A stretch of DNA of 42,681 nucleotides from Pseudomonadota bacterium (GCA_021781965.1 JAJXVU010000020.1:1-42681), one strand, 5' to 3'; shown: positions 8,263 to 15,762, counted from the first letter of the stretch. The notes: a model not told the origin generated them from the letters alone. Translations and numbers: made by a program.

Positions 8263-9213
8263 TCACTTTATAAATTGCTGTAACCACTTTTTAGCTTTAG
8301 GCCCTATGCGAGATTCACCTTCACTAGCGCCAGCAGCAAAGGCTTCTTGTTTCAACTCTTCCGAGTCGCCGAACATTTCCGTCATTAACTCATTCCAGCT
8401 TTGTACCAATGCAGGCGTAGCGCCTAACTCTACTTGATCCAGTAAAGCATAAATACGTTCGCGGTAATAGTTGTCAATCGCTTTATCTAGCCACTCAACC
8501 ACTTCTGGTGCTAATGCACGATCGCCTTCCATTTTGCCTTTTTTAAAGCCTTTCTCCCAAATCGAATGCCTAAGGTTCGCGTTTTCTTTGCCATATAATC
8601 CGCCGACCAAATCCATGATCTGTTTTGCAATGCGTAAACCCAATTCACCTTTAGGATCACTCTTTAAACTAGCTTTAACTTCACCAATTAAGGCTAACCA
8701 ACTCTCTGTAAATAATTCTCTATCTTTAGGTGTAAACCTATCTTTTAAGCTAGTCTCAAAGTTTGCATATTGTTTTAATTCTTCTGGAGTGAGCACTTTA
8801 CCCGCCCAGGTTTTTTCAAGTTCTACTGTCATACGATATACCTCTATTAATTTAATGATGCTTTGCCACGGAATGGATTTATCGTCTTTCACTTCAGTAA
8901 TAATGCTTTTGAGTGCCTGGCTTGCCGTAACATAAGATTTGGCTTTTTCTTCCAGGAACTGCGCTTGTGCTGCAAAATGCTCCAGTGCGCCCGCATTCCC
9001 TGTAAGCAAAGCCTTAATCTTCGATAACTCAAAACCAAAAAACTTCAAAGCAATAATCTGCTGTAGTTGCAACAAATCCTTCTCGGAGTAAACACGATAC
9101 CCATTATTTAGGCGTACAGAAGGCTTTAACAAATCAATACGGTCGTAATGATGCAAGGTCTGCACCGATACACCGGCCAATTTACTAAAGTCTTTTACAG
9201 TCCACTGAGTCAT
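8263..9213 (-). CDS. MerR-family regulator with C-terminal TipAS domain
   Basis: 316 residues. The N-terminal winged helix (1-75) shows WTVKDFSKLAGVSVQTLHHYDRIDLLKPSVRLNNGYRVYSEKDLLQLQQI, a textbook MerR DNA-binding domain. After the dimerisation helix (75-115), the C-terminal half (about 190-316) resembles TipAS/antibiotic-recognition domains, helical folds that in TipA of Streptomyces and its relatives (Mta, SkgA) bind small hydrophobic ligands. The ligand here is unknown. The divergent-free upstream region carries a 19-bp-spaced promoter with a palindrome inside the spacer (9235-9265), the standard MerR operator arrangement, so autoregulation is likely. No obvious efflux gene is next to it, except the EamA permease beyond the tRNA. 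Confidence 0.88.
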   Translation of the reverse strand: MTQWTVKDFSKLAGVSVQTLHHYDRIDLLKPSVRLNNGYRVYSEKDLLQLQQIIALKFFGFELSKIKALLTGNAGALEHFAAQAQFLEEKAKSYVTASQALKSIITEVKDDKSIPWQSIIKLIEVYRMTVELEKTWAGKVLTPEELKQYANFETSLKDRFTPKDRELFTESWLALIGEVKASLKSDPKGELGLRIAKQIMDLVGGLYGKENANLRHSIWEKGFKKGKMEGDRALAPEVVEWLDKAIDNYYRERIYALLDQVELGATPALVQSWNELMTEMFGDSEELKQEAFAAGASEGESRIGPKAKKWLQQFIK

Positions 9214-9234
9214 CGTTTTATCTCCTCATCACTA

Positions 9235-9265
9235 AAGATAGAGTATAGTGTAACTATAGAGTCAA
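9235..9265 (-). promoter_or_regulatory. MerR-type promoter/operator
   Basis: On the minus strand, TTGACT (-35, 9260-9265) and TATCTT (-10, 9235-9240) are separated by 19 bases instead of 17. The spacer contains the palindrome TATAGT-GTA-ACTATA (9244-9258). A long spacer with a centred dyad is the hallmark of MerR-family-activated promoters, and it directly precedes the merR-like gene. Confidence 0.75.
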
Positions 9266-9389
9266 GCGGTTTTTGCAATATTTTGTTAATTTCTTTAAAA
9301 AGTTACTAAGGCGGGATCTATCTGAAGTTAAAAGCAGTGAACGTGAACAAAATTCAATGATTTCTATAGATGTCAAAAATCTAAATAGT

Positions 9390-9466
9390 TGGTGGGCCCA
9401 CTAGGACTTGAACCTAGGACCAAAGGATTATGAGTCCTCTGCTCTAACCAACTGAGCTATGAGCCC
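9390..9466 (-). tRNA. tRNA with CAU anticodon, probably tRNA-Ile2
   Basis: 77 nt on the minus strand from GGGCTCATAGCTC to GGGCCCACCA, with CCA encoded. The acceptor stem is fully paired with one T-G wobble. The D-loop contains AGCTCAGTTGGTTAGAGC; the anticodon arm is GAGGA-CTCATAA-TCCTT, giving anticodon CAT; the T-arm contains GGTTCAAGTCC. A CAU anticodon could be elongator methionine, but the arm context GACTCATAATC followed by CTTTGGTC resembles the minor isoleucine tRNA, whose C34 is changed to lysidine by TilS to read AUA. No tRNA-fMet features (the C1-A72 mismatch) are seen. Confidence 0.93.
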
Positions 9467-9475
9467 GAGAGAGAG

Positions 9476-9505
9476 AGTTTACGAAATATTAAGGTGATCT
9501 GTCAA
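9476..9505 (-). promoter_or_regulatory. tRNA promoter
   Basis: On the minus strand, consensus TTGACA (9500-9505), an 18-base spacer and TAAACT (9476-9481), ending about ten bases before the mature tRNA 5' end at 9466. Confidence 0.6.
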
Positions 9506-9549
9506 TTCCTATTTGGTCTAATTTTAAACAACACGATTATCTCTTAATA

Positions 9550-9558
9550 CGGTACAAT
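9550..9558 (+). promoter_or_regulatory. -10 element (CGGTACAAT) for the EamA gene
   Basis: TACAAT at 9553-9558, 24 bases before the ATG at 9583. No good -35 is visible. It is close to the TGGTACAAT elements seen at 2654, 13291 and 13560. Confidence 0.45.
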
Positions 9559-9582
9559 GGCGCTCCAATTGAGGATGCAACG

Positions 9583-10500
9583 ATGATGTACCAAAATACA
9601 CTAAAAAGCCGCGCTATGCCGTTGATTTTATTGGTCGTGCTGGGCTTTATCTGGGGTTCTGGTTATACTTTGGCCAAATTTGCCGTGACGCATGGCGTAT
9701 CGCCCTTGGGCTATGCCTTTTGGCAATCCTTGGGACCTGCCTTATTGGTCACTTTATTTGTGTTATTCAGCAAAGATCGCTTTGTTTGGAATAAAGAACA
9801 TCTACGTTATTATGCCGTGACAGGCCTTCTAGGCATTGCCTTGCCTAATACCAATATGTACATAGTAGCAGCGCATTTACCAGCAGGCTTATTGGCCATT
9901 ATCGTCAATACGGTGCCTATTTTAACTTATCCATTGGCGTTGTTATGGCAATTAGAACGTTTTTCTATGCTGCGATTTTTCGGTGTCATCATCGGCTTTA
10001 GTGGTATTCTTTGCATAGTTTTGCCGACGACCTTGGGTCTTGCTACTCTGAGCACCGCCAATGGCTGGGCTTATTTAGCGTTGTTATCGCCTCTGTCTTT
10101 TTCACTGGCTGCATTGTATATACACAAAAAACGGCCAGCAGAAACTTCTGCCATCAGCCTAACCGCGGGCATGTTGTATTTATCGACGGTGTTCTTGTTA
10201 CCGTTAATGTTATATGGCCACGGTTTTTATCCTTTAACCCACCTAAACGCACCGGAGTTGGTGGTGATCTTAGAAATTATTCTCTCTTCCATCGGCTATA
10301 TTTTATTTTTTATTTTGATTCGACGCGCCGGTGCGGTGTATTACAGCTTAGTCGGCGGCATTGTCGCCTTAACCGGCCTATTCTGGGGCTTTTGCATTTA
10401 TAATGAAACGTTAAGTAGGCTGGATGTTTATGCTACGGTGTTAATTTTAGCAGCATTGGTTTTATTATCCCTAAAAATGAACAAAAAACAAACGGTTTAA
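9583..10500 (+). CDS. EamA/RhaT-family permease (DMT superfamily)
   Basis: 305 residues with about ten hydrophobic helices in two repeats, each an EamA domain. The first opens VLGFIWGSGYTLAKFAVTHGVSPLGYAFWQ, the typical 'WGSxxxxxK' start of EamA repeats; the second begins near residue 150 (WAYLALLSPLSFSLAALYIHKK). These inner-membrane carriers export or import small metabolites such as amino acids or purines; the substrate cannot be predicted. GAGGA at 9571-9575 sits seven bases before the first of two adjacent ATGs. It lies alone between the tRNA and the ankyrin gene, and no terminator is visible after it. Confidence 0.87.
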   Translation: MMYQNTLKSRAMPLILLVVLGFIWGSGYTLAKFAVTHGVSPLGYAFWQSLGPALLVTLFVLFSKDRFVWNKEHLRYYAVTGLLGIALPNTNMYIVAAHLPAGLLAIIVNTVPILTYPLALLWQLERFSMLRFFGVIIGFSGILCIVLPTTLGLATLSTANGWAYLALLSPLSFSLAALYIHKKRPAETSAISLTAGMLYLSTVFLLPLMLYGHGFYPLTHLNAPELVVILEIILSSIGYILFFILIRRAGAVYYSLVGGIVALTGLFWGFCIYNETLSRLDVYATVLILAALVLLSLKMNKKQTV

Positions 10501-10547
10501 CTACGCACCTACATTTTTTCCATTTTTCTTTGCCTTACAAACCATTA

Positions 10548-10580
10548 GTTAAGATTTCCTTAATGTATGCCTGCTATAGT
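10548..10580 (+). promoter_or_regulatory. PmrA-like direct repeat with extended -10 before the ankyrin gene
   Basis: GTTAAG (10548-10553), five bases, then CTTAAT (10559-10564) resembles the PmrA box (two CTTAAT/CTTAAG half-sites with five bases between them). Ten bases later comes TGC-TATAGT (-10 hexamer 10575-10580), an extended -10. The box therefore replaces the -35, as at activator-dependent promoters. The predicted RNA start is near 10587, giving a leader of about 110 bases. Confidence 0.5.
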
Positions 10581-10698
10581 TTAGATGGATCAATGGTTTA
10601 TAACTAAAAACTCAATACAACTGCTGATTAAAATAAATGGCACTTTAGGAGAGAAGGCCCTAAGGATACAATAGTAGAATTTTAAAGGAGATATGAAA

Positions 10699-12978
10699 AT
10701 GAGTACAGCTGAAATAGCTAATTACACACCAGAGCAAATTCAAATTTTGAATGATGCTGCCGCAGCCTTGCGGGCTGTTGTTGAAGCCGTGAAAACGGGT
10801 GATGCACCTACAGAACAAGTTGAACGGTTTATGCAACAATTAGACGCTGTTCAAGAGATCTTCAAAGAAGAGCGTTCTGCATCTGCATATAAGAAAATTT
10901 TAAGTTATGATAATACGTTAATGCCGATTATTATAGAGGCTGGTAGTGATTTAAAAATAAGCTTAGCAAAACCAGTAGTAGCTGCCATCAAAGGAATGGA
11001 ACAACAATTTTCACAAAATTTACCCTATCAAGATTTAGATCAAGGATATAGTATAGAACAAATTCAAGAAATAGAATGGTTAACACAGGAAAATAAATTA
11101 CCTACATGGACTGAAGTTGAATCCAGTCTTGATCAAAATACACAAAATAGTTTAATTCTACTAAGACACGTTTGTACCTCTCTTGGTGAGGAAAGTGACG
11201 TAACGGATTTGGTGAGAATTTATTTATCTGTTGATAAAAACTTTGATATCCCAACCATTGCTAAGCATGTAGAAAAGCTAGGAGATGATCATATCATCTT
11301 TGAACATATGGCCTTTATGCCATTAGCCCAAGCGTTAGGACTTGTTAGAGAAGAACAAGAGCAACCTAATAGAGTTTTGCTTATGGGTAGAACAATAGCC
11401 GATAAACTACAAGATGAACTCAATGAGACTGTTGGTAAGAAGCTGGTTGCCTTAATTGAAGAGTATGCTAGCACTGCCAAAGCAGATAAAAAACAGCATA
11501 TTAAAGATCAAATTAAACAGTATCTTATGGATAATGAAGATATTTCTAAAGGAGCGATAAGAGGAACACCTGCTGTCGCTAAGGCTGCTGAAACAGACAT
11601 TGCAATACTCAAGATGTTTTTTGACTGCAGGGAAATTGGATCGCCTGGTTTACGGGATGATGATTTAAGAGATGCTTTACATGCGGCTATACGAGAAGGT
11701 AAACAAGAAAACATTGAATTCTTAATAAATAAAAACCCTTCTTTGATTCATCTGACGAATAGAGCAGGGGATACAGCATTGCACGTTGCTATTAAAAGTA
11801 AAAATGAAGAGGCCATTGCCTATCTTGTTAGTAAAGGGGCTCTTCTTCATGTTAAGAATAATTTGCAATATTCGCCAGTACTCTTGGCTTTTGAAAAAGA
11901 AAAGCCAGATGCTGTTCGGCTAAATGCTGTATTAGATGGCTTAGCAAAATGTTTTGATGCGGAAAAAAACGAAAAAGACAAGCAAGAGATAGAGGCATTG
12001 AGGGAACAGGTTAATAATGACATTATCAATAGAGAAAATGTAGATGCTAAATTTAAAGGTCTAATCGATAGTTTGTCAAAGAAACAGGAAAATGAAAAGG
12101 CTCTAAAAAGTGCTATCGTAGACGGCAAAAACAGCTTTTCTATGATGATGGATGGGAAAATCCAAAAACAAAAAGTTTCATCCATATTAGGGATTGACCC
12201 ACGCAAAATGACTCCATTACAAAGGCTAGAAGCAGTCGATAATATAGAAGCATTAAAAGCCAAACAAGAAACTGAGTTGAAGAAGCCGGCGCTTAAATGG
12301 ATACATGACAATATAGAAAAGCTAGGTAATAAGCTTAAGAAAAATCCAAATAGTGCTAAGGCTGCTAAAAAGTTCAAAATTTTTTCTGAATTTGAAGCCC
12401 GGATAAAAGGAAACTCCACGTTTTCACGAGACCCAAATCCGGATCCTAATGGCGAAGCGCAGCTCAGCTACATTCCGGAGGCTGATGAAAATGGGAAAAG
12501 GCCAAGGCTAAAACTAGTTCAAGAACATTTTGAAAAACACAAGGATGTGCTTGCTAGTAAGGCGGTTTCAGCATTCGCTACTTTTATTGAAGTGATAACG
12601 CATTTACCCCGTATGAATGTAGGTATTGACGCGATAGTGAATTTATCTAATATCAGTGTAAAACAGAAGCCCATGAGTCAATCGAGCTCAAATGTTGCCA
12701 ACGAGCCATCGCGATCACGCTTGCGAAGAAGTAAGTCGAGCCCAATTCTTATCAATGATATTTCACAACAATCCGATATTTCAAATTTTGGAAAAAGTAA
12801 GTCGAGTACAAATGTTGTAAGCAACATTCCACCGCAACTAGATCCAGCTTTGGAAAAGGGTAAGGCGTTGACATTCAGCAAGTTGAGTGACCGTAGTTTC
12901 TTACGCCCCCCCAGACAGCCTATAGTTGAAGGGTCTACTAATACTGAGGGTATAACACCGATCCCAACACCTGTCTAA
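10699..12978 (+). CDS. Ankyrin-repeat protein, candidate type IV secretion substrate
   Basis: 759 residues, mostly polar and helical. Two clear ankyrin repeats and a decayed third lie at about residues 317-414: LRDALHAAIREGKQENIEFLI, then GDTALHVAIKSKNEEAIAYLVSKGA. The first 300 residues have no recognisable domain; 415-560 are charged helices (possible coiled coil). The C-terminal 110 residues are Ser/Pro-rich and disordered-looking, with RLRRSKSSPILIND (about 673-686), which contains the 14-3-3 mode-1 pattern RSxSxP, and a second GKSKSSTNV. No signal peptide. The start at ATG 10699 is preferred to 10693 because AGGAG (10686-10690) is eight bases before it. Ankyrin proteins are common Dot/Icm effectors in Legionella and Coxiella, so host targeting is plausible but unproven. 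A strong terminator follows at 13001. Confidence 0.82.
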   Translation: MSTAEIANYTPEQIQILNDAAAALRAVVEAVKTGDAPTEQVERFMQQLDAVQEIFKEERSASAYKKILSYDNTLMPIIIEAGSDLKISLAKPVVAAIKGMEQQFSQNLPYQDLDQGYSIEQIQEIEWLTQENKLPTWTEVESSLDQNTQNSLILLRHVCTSLGEESDVTDLVRIYLSVDKNFDIPTIAKHVEKLGDDHIIFEHMAFMPLAQALGLVREEQEQPNRVLLMGRTIADKLQDELNETVGKKLVALIEEYASTAKADKKQHIKDQIKQYLMDNEDISKGAIRGTPAVAKAAETDIAILKMFFDCREIGSPGLRDDDLRDALHAAIREGKQENIEFLINKNPSLIHLTNRAGDTALHVAIKSKNEEAIAYLVSKGALLHVKNNLQYSPVLLAFEKEKPDAVRLNAVLDGLAKCFDAEKNEKDKQEIEALREQVNNDIINRENVDAKFKGLIDSLSKKQENEKALKSAIVDGKNSFSMMMDGKIQKQKVSSILGIDPRKMTPLQRLEAVDNIEALKAKQETELKKPALKWIHDNIEKLGNKLKKNPNSAKAAKKFKIFSEFEARIKGNSTFSRDPNPDPNGEAQLSYIPEADENGKRPRLKLVQEHFEKHKDVLASKAVSAFATFIEVITHLPRMNVGIDAIVNLSNISVKQKPMSQSSSNVANEPSRSRLRRSKSSPILINDISQQSDISNFGKSKSSTNVVSNIPPQLDPALEKGKALTFSKLSDRSFLRPPRQPIVEGSTNTEGITPIPTPV

Positions 12979-12998
12979 GTAATAAAAAGCTAAATTTT

Positions 12999-13033
12999 TA
13001 GGCAGTATCCCCTCCGGTTTACTGCCTTTTTTT
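12999..13033 (+). terminator. Intrinsic terminator of the ankyrin gene
   Basis: GGCAGTA (13001-13007) pairs with TACTGCC (13020-13026), followed by seven T residues (13027-13033), beginning about 20 bases past the stop codon. Confidence 0.85.
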
Positions 13034-13129
13034 GGCCAATCCTCTTTATTTTTAAAATCTTTTCTAGCTTCGGCAGTCACTATGGAACTATAAGTAATCA
13101 AAGCAACACTTTTGGGAACCAACCTCTTG

Positions 13130-13143
13130 TACGAAATTTCTCA
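13130..13143 (+). promoter_or_regulatory. LetA/GacA-like upstream box
   Basis: TACGAAATTTCTCA has the palindromic core GAAATTTC and agrees at all but one position with TNAGAAATTTCTNA, the pattern I recall for LetA boxes in front of Legionella rsmY and rsmZ. It is about 175 bases upstream of the predicted small RNA start. The core could occur by chance in AT-rich DNA. Confidence 0.35.
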
Positions 13144-13271
13144 AAGAACAGCGTCCCAGAGGGCTTTCTTCTGCGATTTTTCGAGAAAATGTTTACGCAA
13201 TTCATTGATTTATAACATATATTATCTTTCGCGACGCTGAATTGACCTATGGTATTGCACTAAAATGAGTC

Positions 13272-13299
13272 TTGTCTTTTTAGACTGCTCTGGTACAAT
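13272..13299 (+). promoter_or_regulatory. Promoter of the candidate small RNA
   Basis: TTGTCT (13272-13277), 16 bases, TACAAT (13294-13299), with TGG directly before the -10 (extended -10). The inverted pair AGTCT...AGACT (13269-13285) overlaps the -35. Predicted start is A13306. Confidence 0.6.
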
Positions 13300-13305
13300 G
13301 TATTT

Positions 13306-13529
13306 ATGAGTTTAGGGCGGGATATAAAGGATAGTCCAAAAGGATTCACAACCATCAAGGATGATGGTACAGGGAGTGAATAAGAGCTGCTTTAAACTAG
13401 AATAGTTTTTGAGTCTGAATAAGACTCGTTGTTTACCTTCGCTAATCTCCCTAAGTCCATATTGTTAGGGAGATCCTAACGGCATGATTTTAATGCCAAG
13501 CCCCAGTGTTTCACCGGGGCTTTTTTTTT
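13306..13529 (+). ncRNA. Candidate CsrA-titrating small RNA (RsmY/RsmZ-like)
   Basis: An RNA of about 220 nt between a good promoter and a strong terminator, with no coding frame. AAGGAT, the core of the CsrA/RsmA site, occurs three times in 36 bases (13327, 13340, 13357), and AGGGA follows at 13371 and 13467. The third AAGGAT is the hexaloop of a perfect stem ACCATC/GATGGT (13351-13368), the preferred presentation for CsrA. Further stems: AAACTA/TAGTTT (13394-13408), GAGTCT/AGACTC (13411-13427), ATCTCCCTAA/TTAGGGAGAT (13445-13474), GGCAT/ATGCC (13481-13497) and the terminator. It is longer than the roughly 110-130 nt Legionella RNAs and has fewer loop GGAs than typical, so another class of structured RNA is possible; I see no 6S, SRP, tmRNA or RNase P hallmarks. 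Confidence 0.6.
13499..13529 (+). terminator. Intrinsic terminator of the candidate small RNA
   Basis: AGCCCC (13499-13504) pairs with GGGGCT (13516-13521), with an inner GTG/CAC stem and TTT loop, followed by nine T residues (13521-13529). Confidence 0.92.
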
Positions 13530-13559
13530 GCCCCTTGTTGAAGAACGCCCATAATCTTA

Positions 13560-13568
13560 TGGTACAAT
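13560..13568 (+). promoter_or_regulatory. Extended -10 (TGGTACAAT) before the flavoprotein gene
   Basis: TACAAT at 13563-13568 with TGG before it, 31 bases after the small RNA terminator. Its last bases overlap the ATG at 13567, which argues that translation starts at the next ATG, 13591. Confidence 0.5.
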
Positions 13569-13590
13569 GGTGTTTTACGGCCTAAATCCT

Positions 13591-14772
13591 ATGGAAAAAT
13601 TTGACGTTATTATCATCGGTGCGGGTGCGGCCGGTTTAATGTGTGCCATAGAAGCGGGCAAACGACAGCGCGCTGTATTAGTATTGGATCATGCCAATAA
13701 AGCCGGCAAGAAAATACTCATGTCGGGCGGTGGTCGCTGCAATTTTACCAATTACAACGTAACACCGGATCATTTCATTTCCAATAATCCTCACTTTTGT
13801 AAATCAGCCTTGAGCCGTTATACTCAATGGAATTTTATAGATCTAGTTAAAAAGTACCATATTCCCTTTCATGAGAAAGCACTAGGTCAACTATTTTGCG
13901 ATCATAAATCCAAAGACATAGTCGATCTCTTGTTGGCTGAGTGCGAATTGGTTGCAGCCGAAATACGTTTAAACACCAGCATAGAAAGCATTACCAAAGA
14001 AAGCGATCACCATTTTAAATTAAAAACATCGGCAGGTGATTTTCATTGTCAATCTTTGGTGATTGCCAGCGGCGGTTTGTCTATTCCCACCATGGGCGCC
14101 AGTCCATTCGGCTATAAAATAGCGGAGCAGTTTGGCATTAAGGTATGGCCTACACGAGCGGCTTTAGTGCCTTTAACGTTGCATCCTGCAGACAAAGATA
14201 GATTGTCGTTGTTATCGGGTATTGCCGTAGATAGCGTAGTCAGCAACGATAGAATAGATTTTCGTGAAAATATTCTATTTACTCATAGAGGCTTAAGCGG
14301 GCCTGCCATTTTACAGATTTCATCGTATTGGCAGCCTGGGGAAGAAATAACAATCAATTTATTACCGCATATAGATCTGCTAGTGCATTTAAAACAAGCG
14401 CAAAAACATCATCCACAAAAACAGTTGAATACGCTTTTGGCAGAGTATCTGCCTAAACGCGTGATTGAGTTATTTTTAGAATCCGCTCTAGCTATTAAAA
14501 CCTTAGCGGCCATTTCGTATCGTGAATTTGAACAAATAGCTGAATTGATCAACGCTTATCTAATCAAACCCAATGGCACTGAAGGTTATCGTACCGCGGA
14601 AGTGACTTTAGGGGGTGTAGATTGCGCGGCGATTTCATCTAAAACCATGGAATCTACAGATGTGAAAGGTTTGTATTTTATAGGCGAAGTTCTGGATGTA
14701 ACAGGCTGGTTAGGCGGCTATAACTTTCAATGGGCCTGGTCTTCGGGTTGGGCAGCAGGGCAGGCGGTGTAG
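13591..14772 (+). CDS. NAD(P)/FAD-dependent oxidoreductase, BaiN/HI0933 family
   Basis: 393 residues. The N-terminal FAD-binding dinucleotide fold is VIIIGAGAAGLMCAIEAGKR, then KAGKKILMSGGGRCNFTN, the signature of the HI0933/YhiN/BaiN flavoproteins. The C-terminus carries the second FAD contact GLYFIGEVLDVTGWLGGYNFQWAWSSGWAAG. Length matches the family. The physiological substrate in most bacteria is unknown; BaiN itself acts on bile acids in gut clostridia, but that role should not be transferred here. An upstream ATG (13567) is rejected because it overlaps the predicted -10. It is convergent with the methyltransferase gene, with a REP-like hairpin between them. Confidence 0.9.
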   Translation: MEKFDVIIIGAGAAGLMCAIEAGKRQRAVLVLDHANKAGKKILMSGGGRCNFTNYNVTPDHFISNNPHFCKSALSRYTQWNFIDLVKKYHIPFHEKALGQLFCDHKSKDIVDLLLAECELVAAEIRLNTSIESITKESDHHFKLKTSAGDFHCQSLVIASGGLSIPTMGASPFGYKIAEQFGIKVWPTRAALVPLTLHPADKDRLSLLSGIAVDSVVSNDRIDFRENILFTHRGLSGPAILQISSYWQPGEEITINLLPHIDLLVHLKQAQKHHPQKQLNTLLAEYLPKRVIELFLESALAIKTLAAISYREFEQIAELINAYLIKPNGTEGYRTAEVTLGGVDCAAISSKTMESTDVKGLYFIGEVLDVTGWLGGYNFQWAWSSGWAAGQAV

Positions 14773-14871
14773 AACTTTTTCCGAATCCAATCAACTTAAT
14801 ACCCACGTGACTGCTCACGCCTTGTTGAAAGAAAAACGTATATTACATAGATTAGAGTAAATCTTCGCCTT

Positions 14872-14936
14872 CCGCTCCCTAACGGTCGCGGCTCGGTTCA
14901 TCCGTTTGTAACCGAGCGTCGACTGTTAGGGAGCGG
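14872..14936 (+). repeat. REP-like palindrome, copy 1
   Basis: Left arm 14872-14898 begins CCGCTCCCTAACGGTCGCGG, and right arm 14910-14936 pairs with it at 24 of 27 positions across an 11-base loop. It lies between convergent genes and may also act as a bidirectional terminator. A flank of about 45 bases upstream (14830-14871) resembles the flank of copy 2 at 16710-16755. Confidence 0.85.
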
Positions 14937-14947
14937 GTGGTGCGTAG

Positions 14948-15694
14948 TTAATATCCCACTTTTACCACCAACGGCATCGTAACGGTCAACGGTTTTTCCA
15001 TATCACTAATACAATCCGCTAATCTAGGCAGTAGCCATTTTTCTACCGGATTTTCTTTGAAATGTGCTTCATACGCTTTTACCCCGGACCAAGTTTGTAA
15101 GTAATCTATAATTTGTTTGCAGCTCCAATGATTGACAATAGAAAATTCTGGCACGGCGGTGATTTCTGTAAAAGGAAAAGGAATCGTTTTATAACCTTCA
15201 TCAAGGTATTTTCTTTCGGGTGGCCAATGTTGACTAACAATATCGGTGTAAAAACTATTGATTAGAAAATTAAAAGCGATATTGTCCGTGTAAAATAAAA
15301 CATAACCCCACACCGCGATAATACCATTGGGTTTTAACACGCGTTTAGCTTCTTGATAAAATCTGTCAAAATTAAACCAATGCACTGCTTGTGCTACGGT
15401 AATTAAATCGACTGAATGGCTGTCTAAACCAGAATCCTCAGCCGTGGCCAGACGATACTGCACATTAGCGCAAGATGTGGCTTCATCTAATTGAGTTTTG
15501 CTACCGTCTGTAGCGATAACGGTTTTAAAATAGGGTGCTAATTTCACCGCCGCTTGACCGTTCCCAGTGGCACAGTCCCAAGCGAGATCGTGGTTTTTAA
15601 CCAGCGTATTTAAATATTCAAACAAATTATCAGGATAAGTTGGGCGTGCACTATTGTATTGATGAGCATGTCCAGAAAAATGATCTTTAAACAT
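14948..15694 (-). CDS. Class I SAM-dependent methyltransferase
   Basis: 248 residues. The SAM-binding motif I is LAWDCATGNGQAA (37-49), a DxxTGxG variant; motif II IATDGSKTQLDEA; the post-motif LITVAQAVHWFNFDRFYQEAKRVLKPNG (Methyltransf_11 pattern). The opening FSGHAHQYNSARPTYPDNLFEYL, and AQAVHWF, are typical of the group containing yeast Tmt1/Crg1 trans-aconitate methyltransferases and many uncharacterised bacterial relatives. The substrate is unknown. It stands alone, convergent with the BaiN-like gene and divergent from nudC. Confidence 0.87.
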   Translation of the reverse strand: MFKDHFSGHAHQYNSARPTYPDNLFEYLNTLVKNHDLAWDCATGNGQAAVKLAPYFKTVIATDGSKTQLDEATSCANVQYRLATAEDSGLDSHSVDLITVAQAVHWFNFDRFYQEAKRVLKPNGIIAVWGYVLFYTDNIAFNFLINSFYTDIVSQHWPPERKYLDEGYKTIPFPFTEITAVPEFSIVNHWSCKQIIDYLQTWSGVKAYEAHFKENPVEKWLLPRLADCISDMEKPLTVTMPLVVKVGY

Positions 15695-15762
15695 GAGGTG
15701 CTCCTATATTAAGTAGAAAGTGTAGAGTATATCCCCATTGCACTTCAAGATGCGAATGGATT

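Larger units (their letters stand above)
13034..13305. other. Intergenic stretch before the candidate small RNA
   Basis: No coding sequence is supported here (the short open frames are unlike the neighbours and lack start signals). It holds only a LetA-like dyad (13130-13143) and the promoter at 13272-13299. Together with the small RNA, it makes the longest gene-free stretch of the window (12979-13590). Confidence 0.6.

Noticed and set aside
9390..9466. Initiator methionine tRNA
   Set aside because: The first base pair is G-C, not the C-A mismatch of initiator tRNA, and the anticodon stem lacks the three G-C pairs.
13034..13300. Small genes between the ankyrin terminator and the small RNA
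   Set aside because: Short frames lack ribosome binding sites, and composition is unlike coding sequence of the neighbours.
13306..13529. Riboswitch for the flavoprotein gene
   Set aside because: The element ends in a full terminator, and the next gene has its own -10 after it; no known riboswitch core was recognised. A switch regulated by termination is not fully excluded.
14872..14936. Ordinary bidirectional terminator only
   Set aside because: The same core recurs at three other places, including inside an operon, so it is a dispersed repeat even if it also terminates transcription here.
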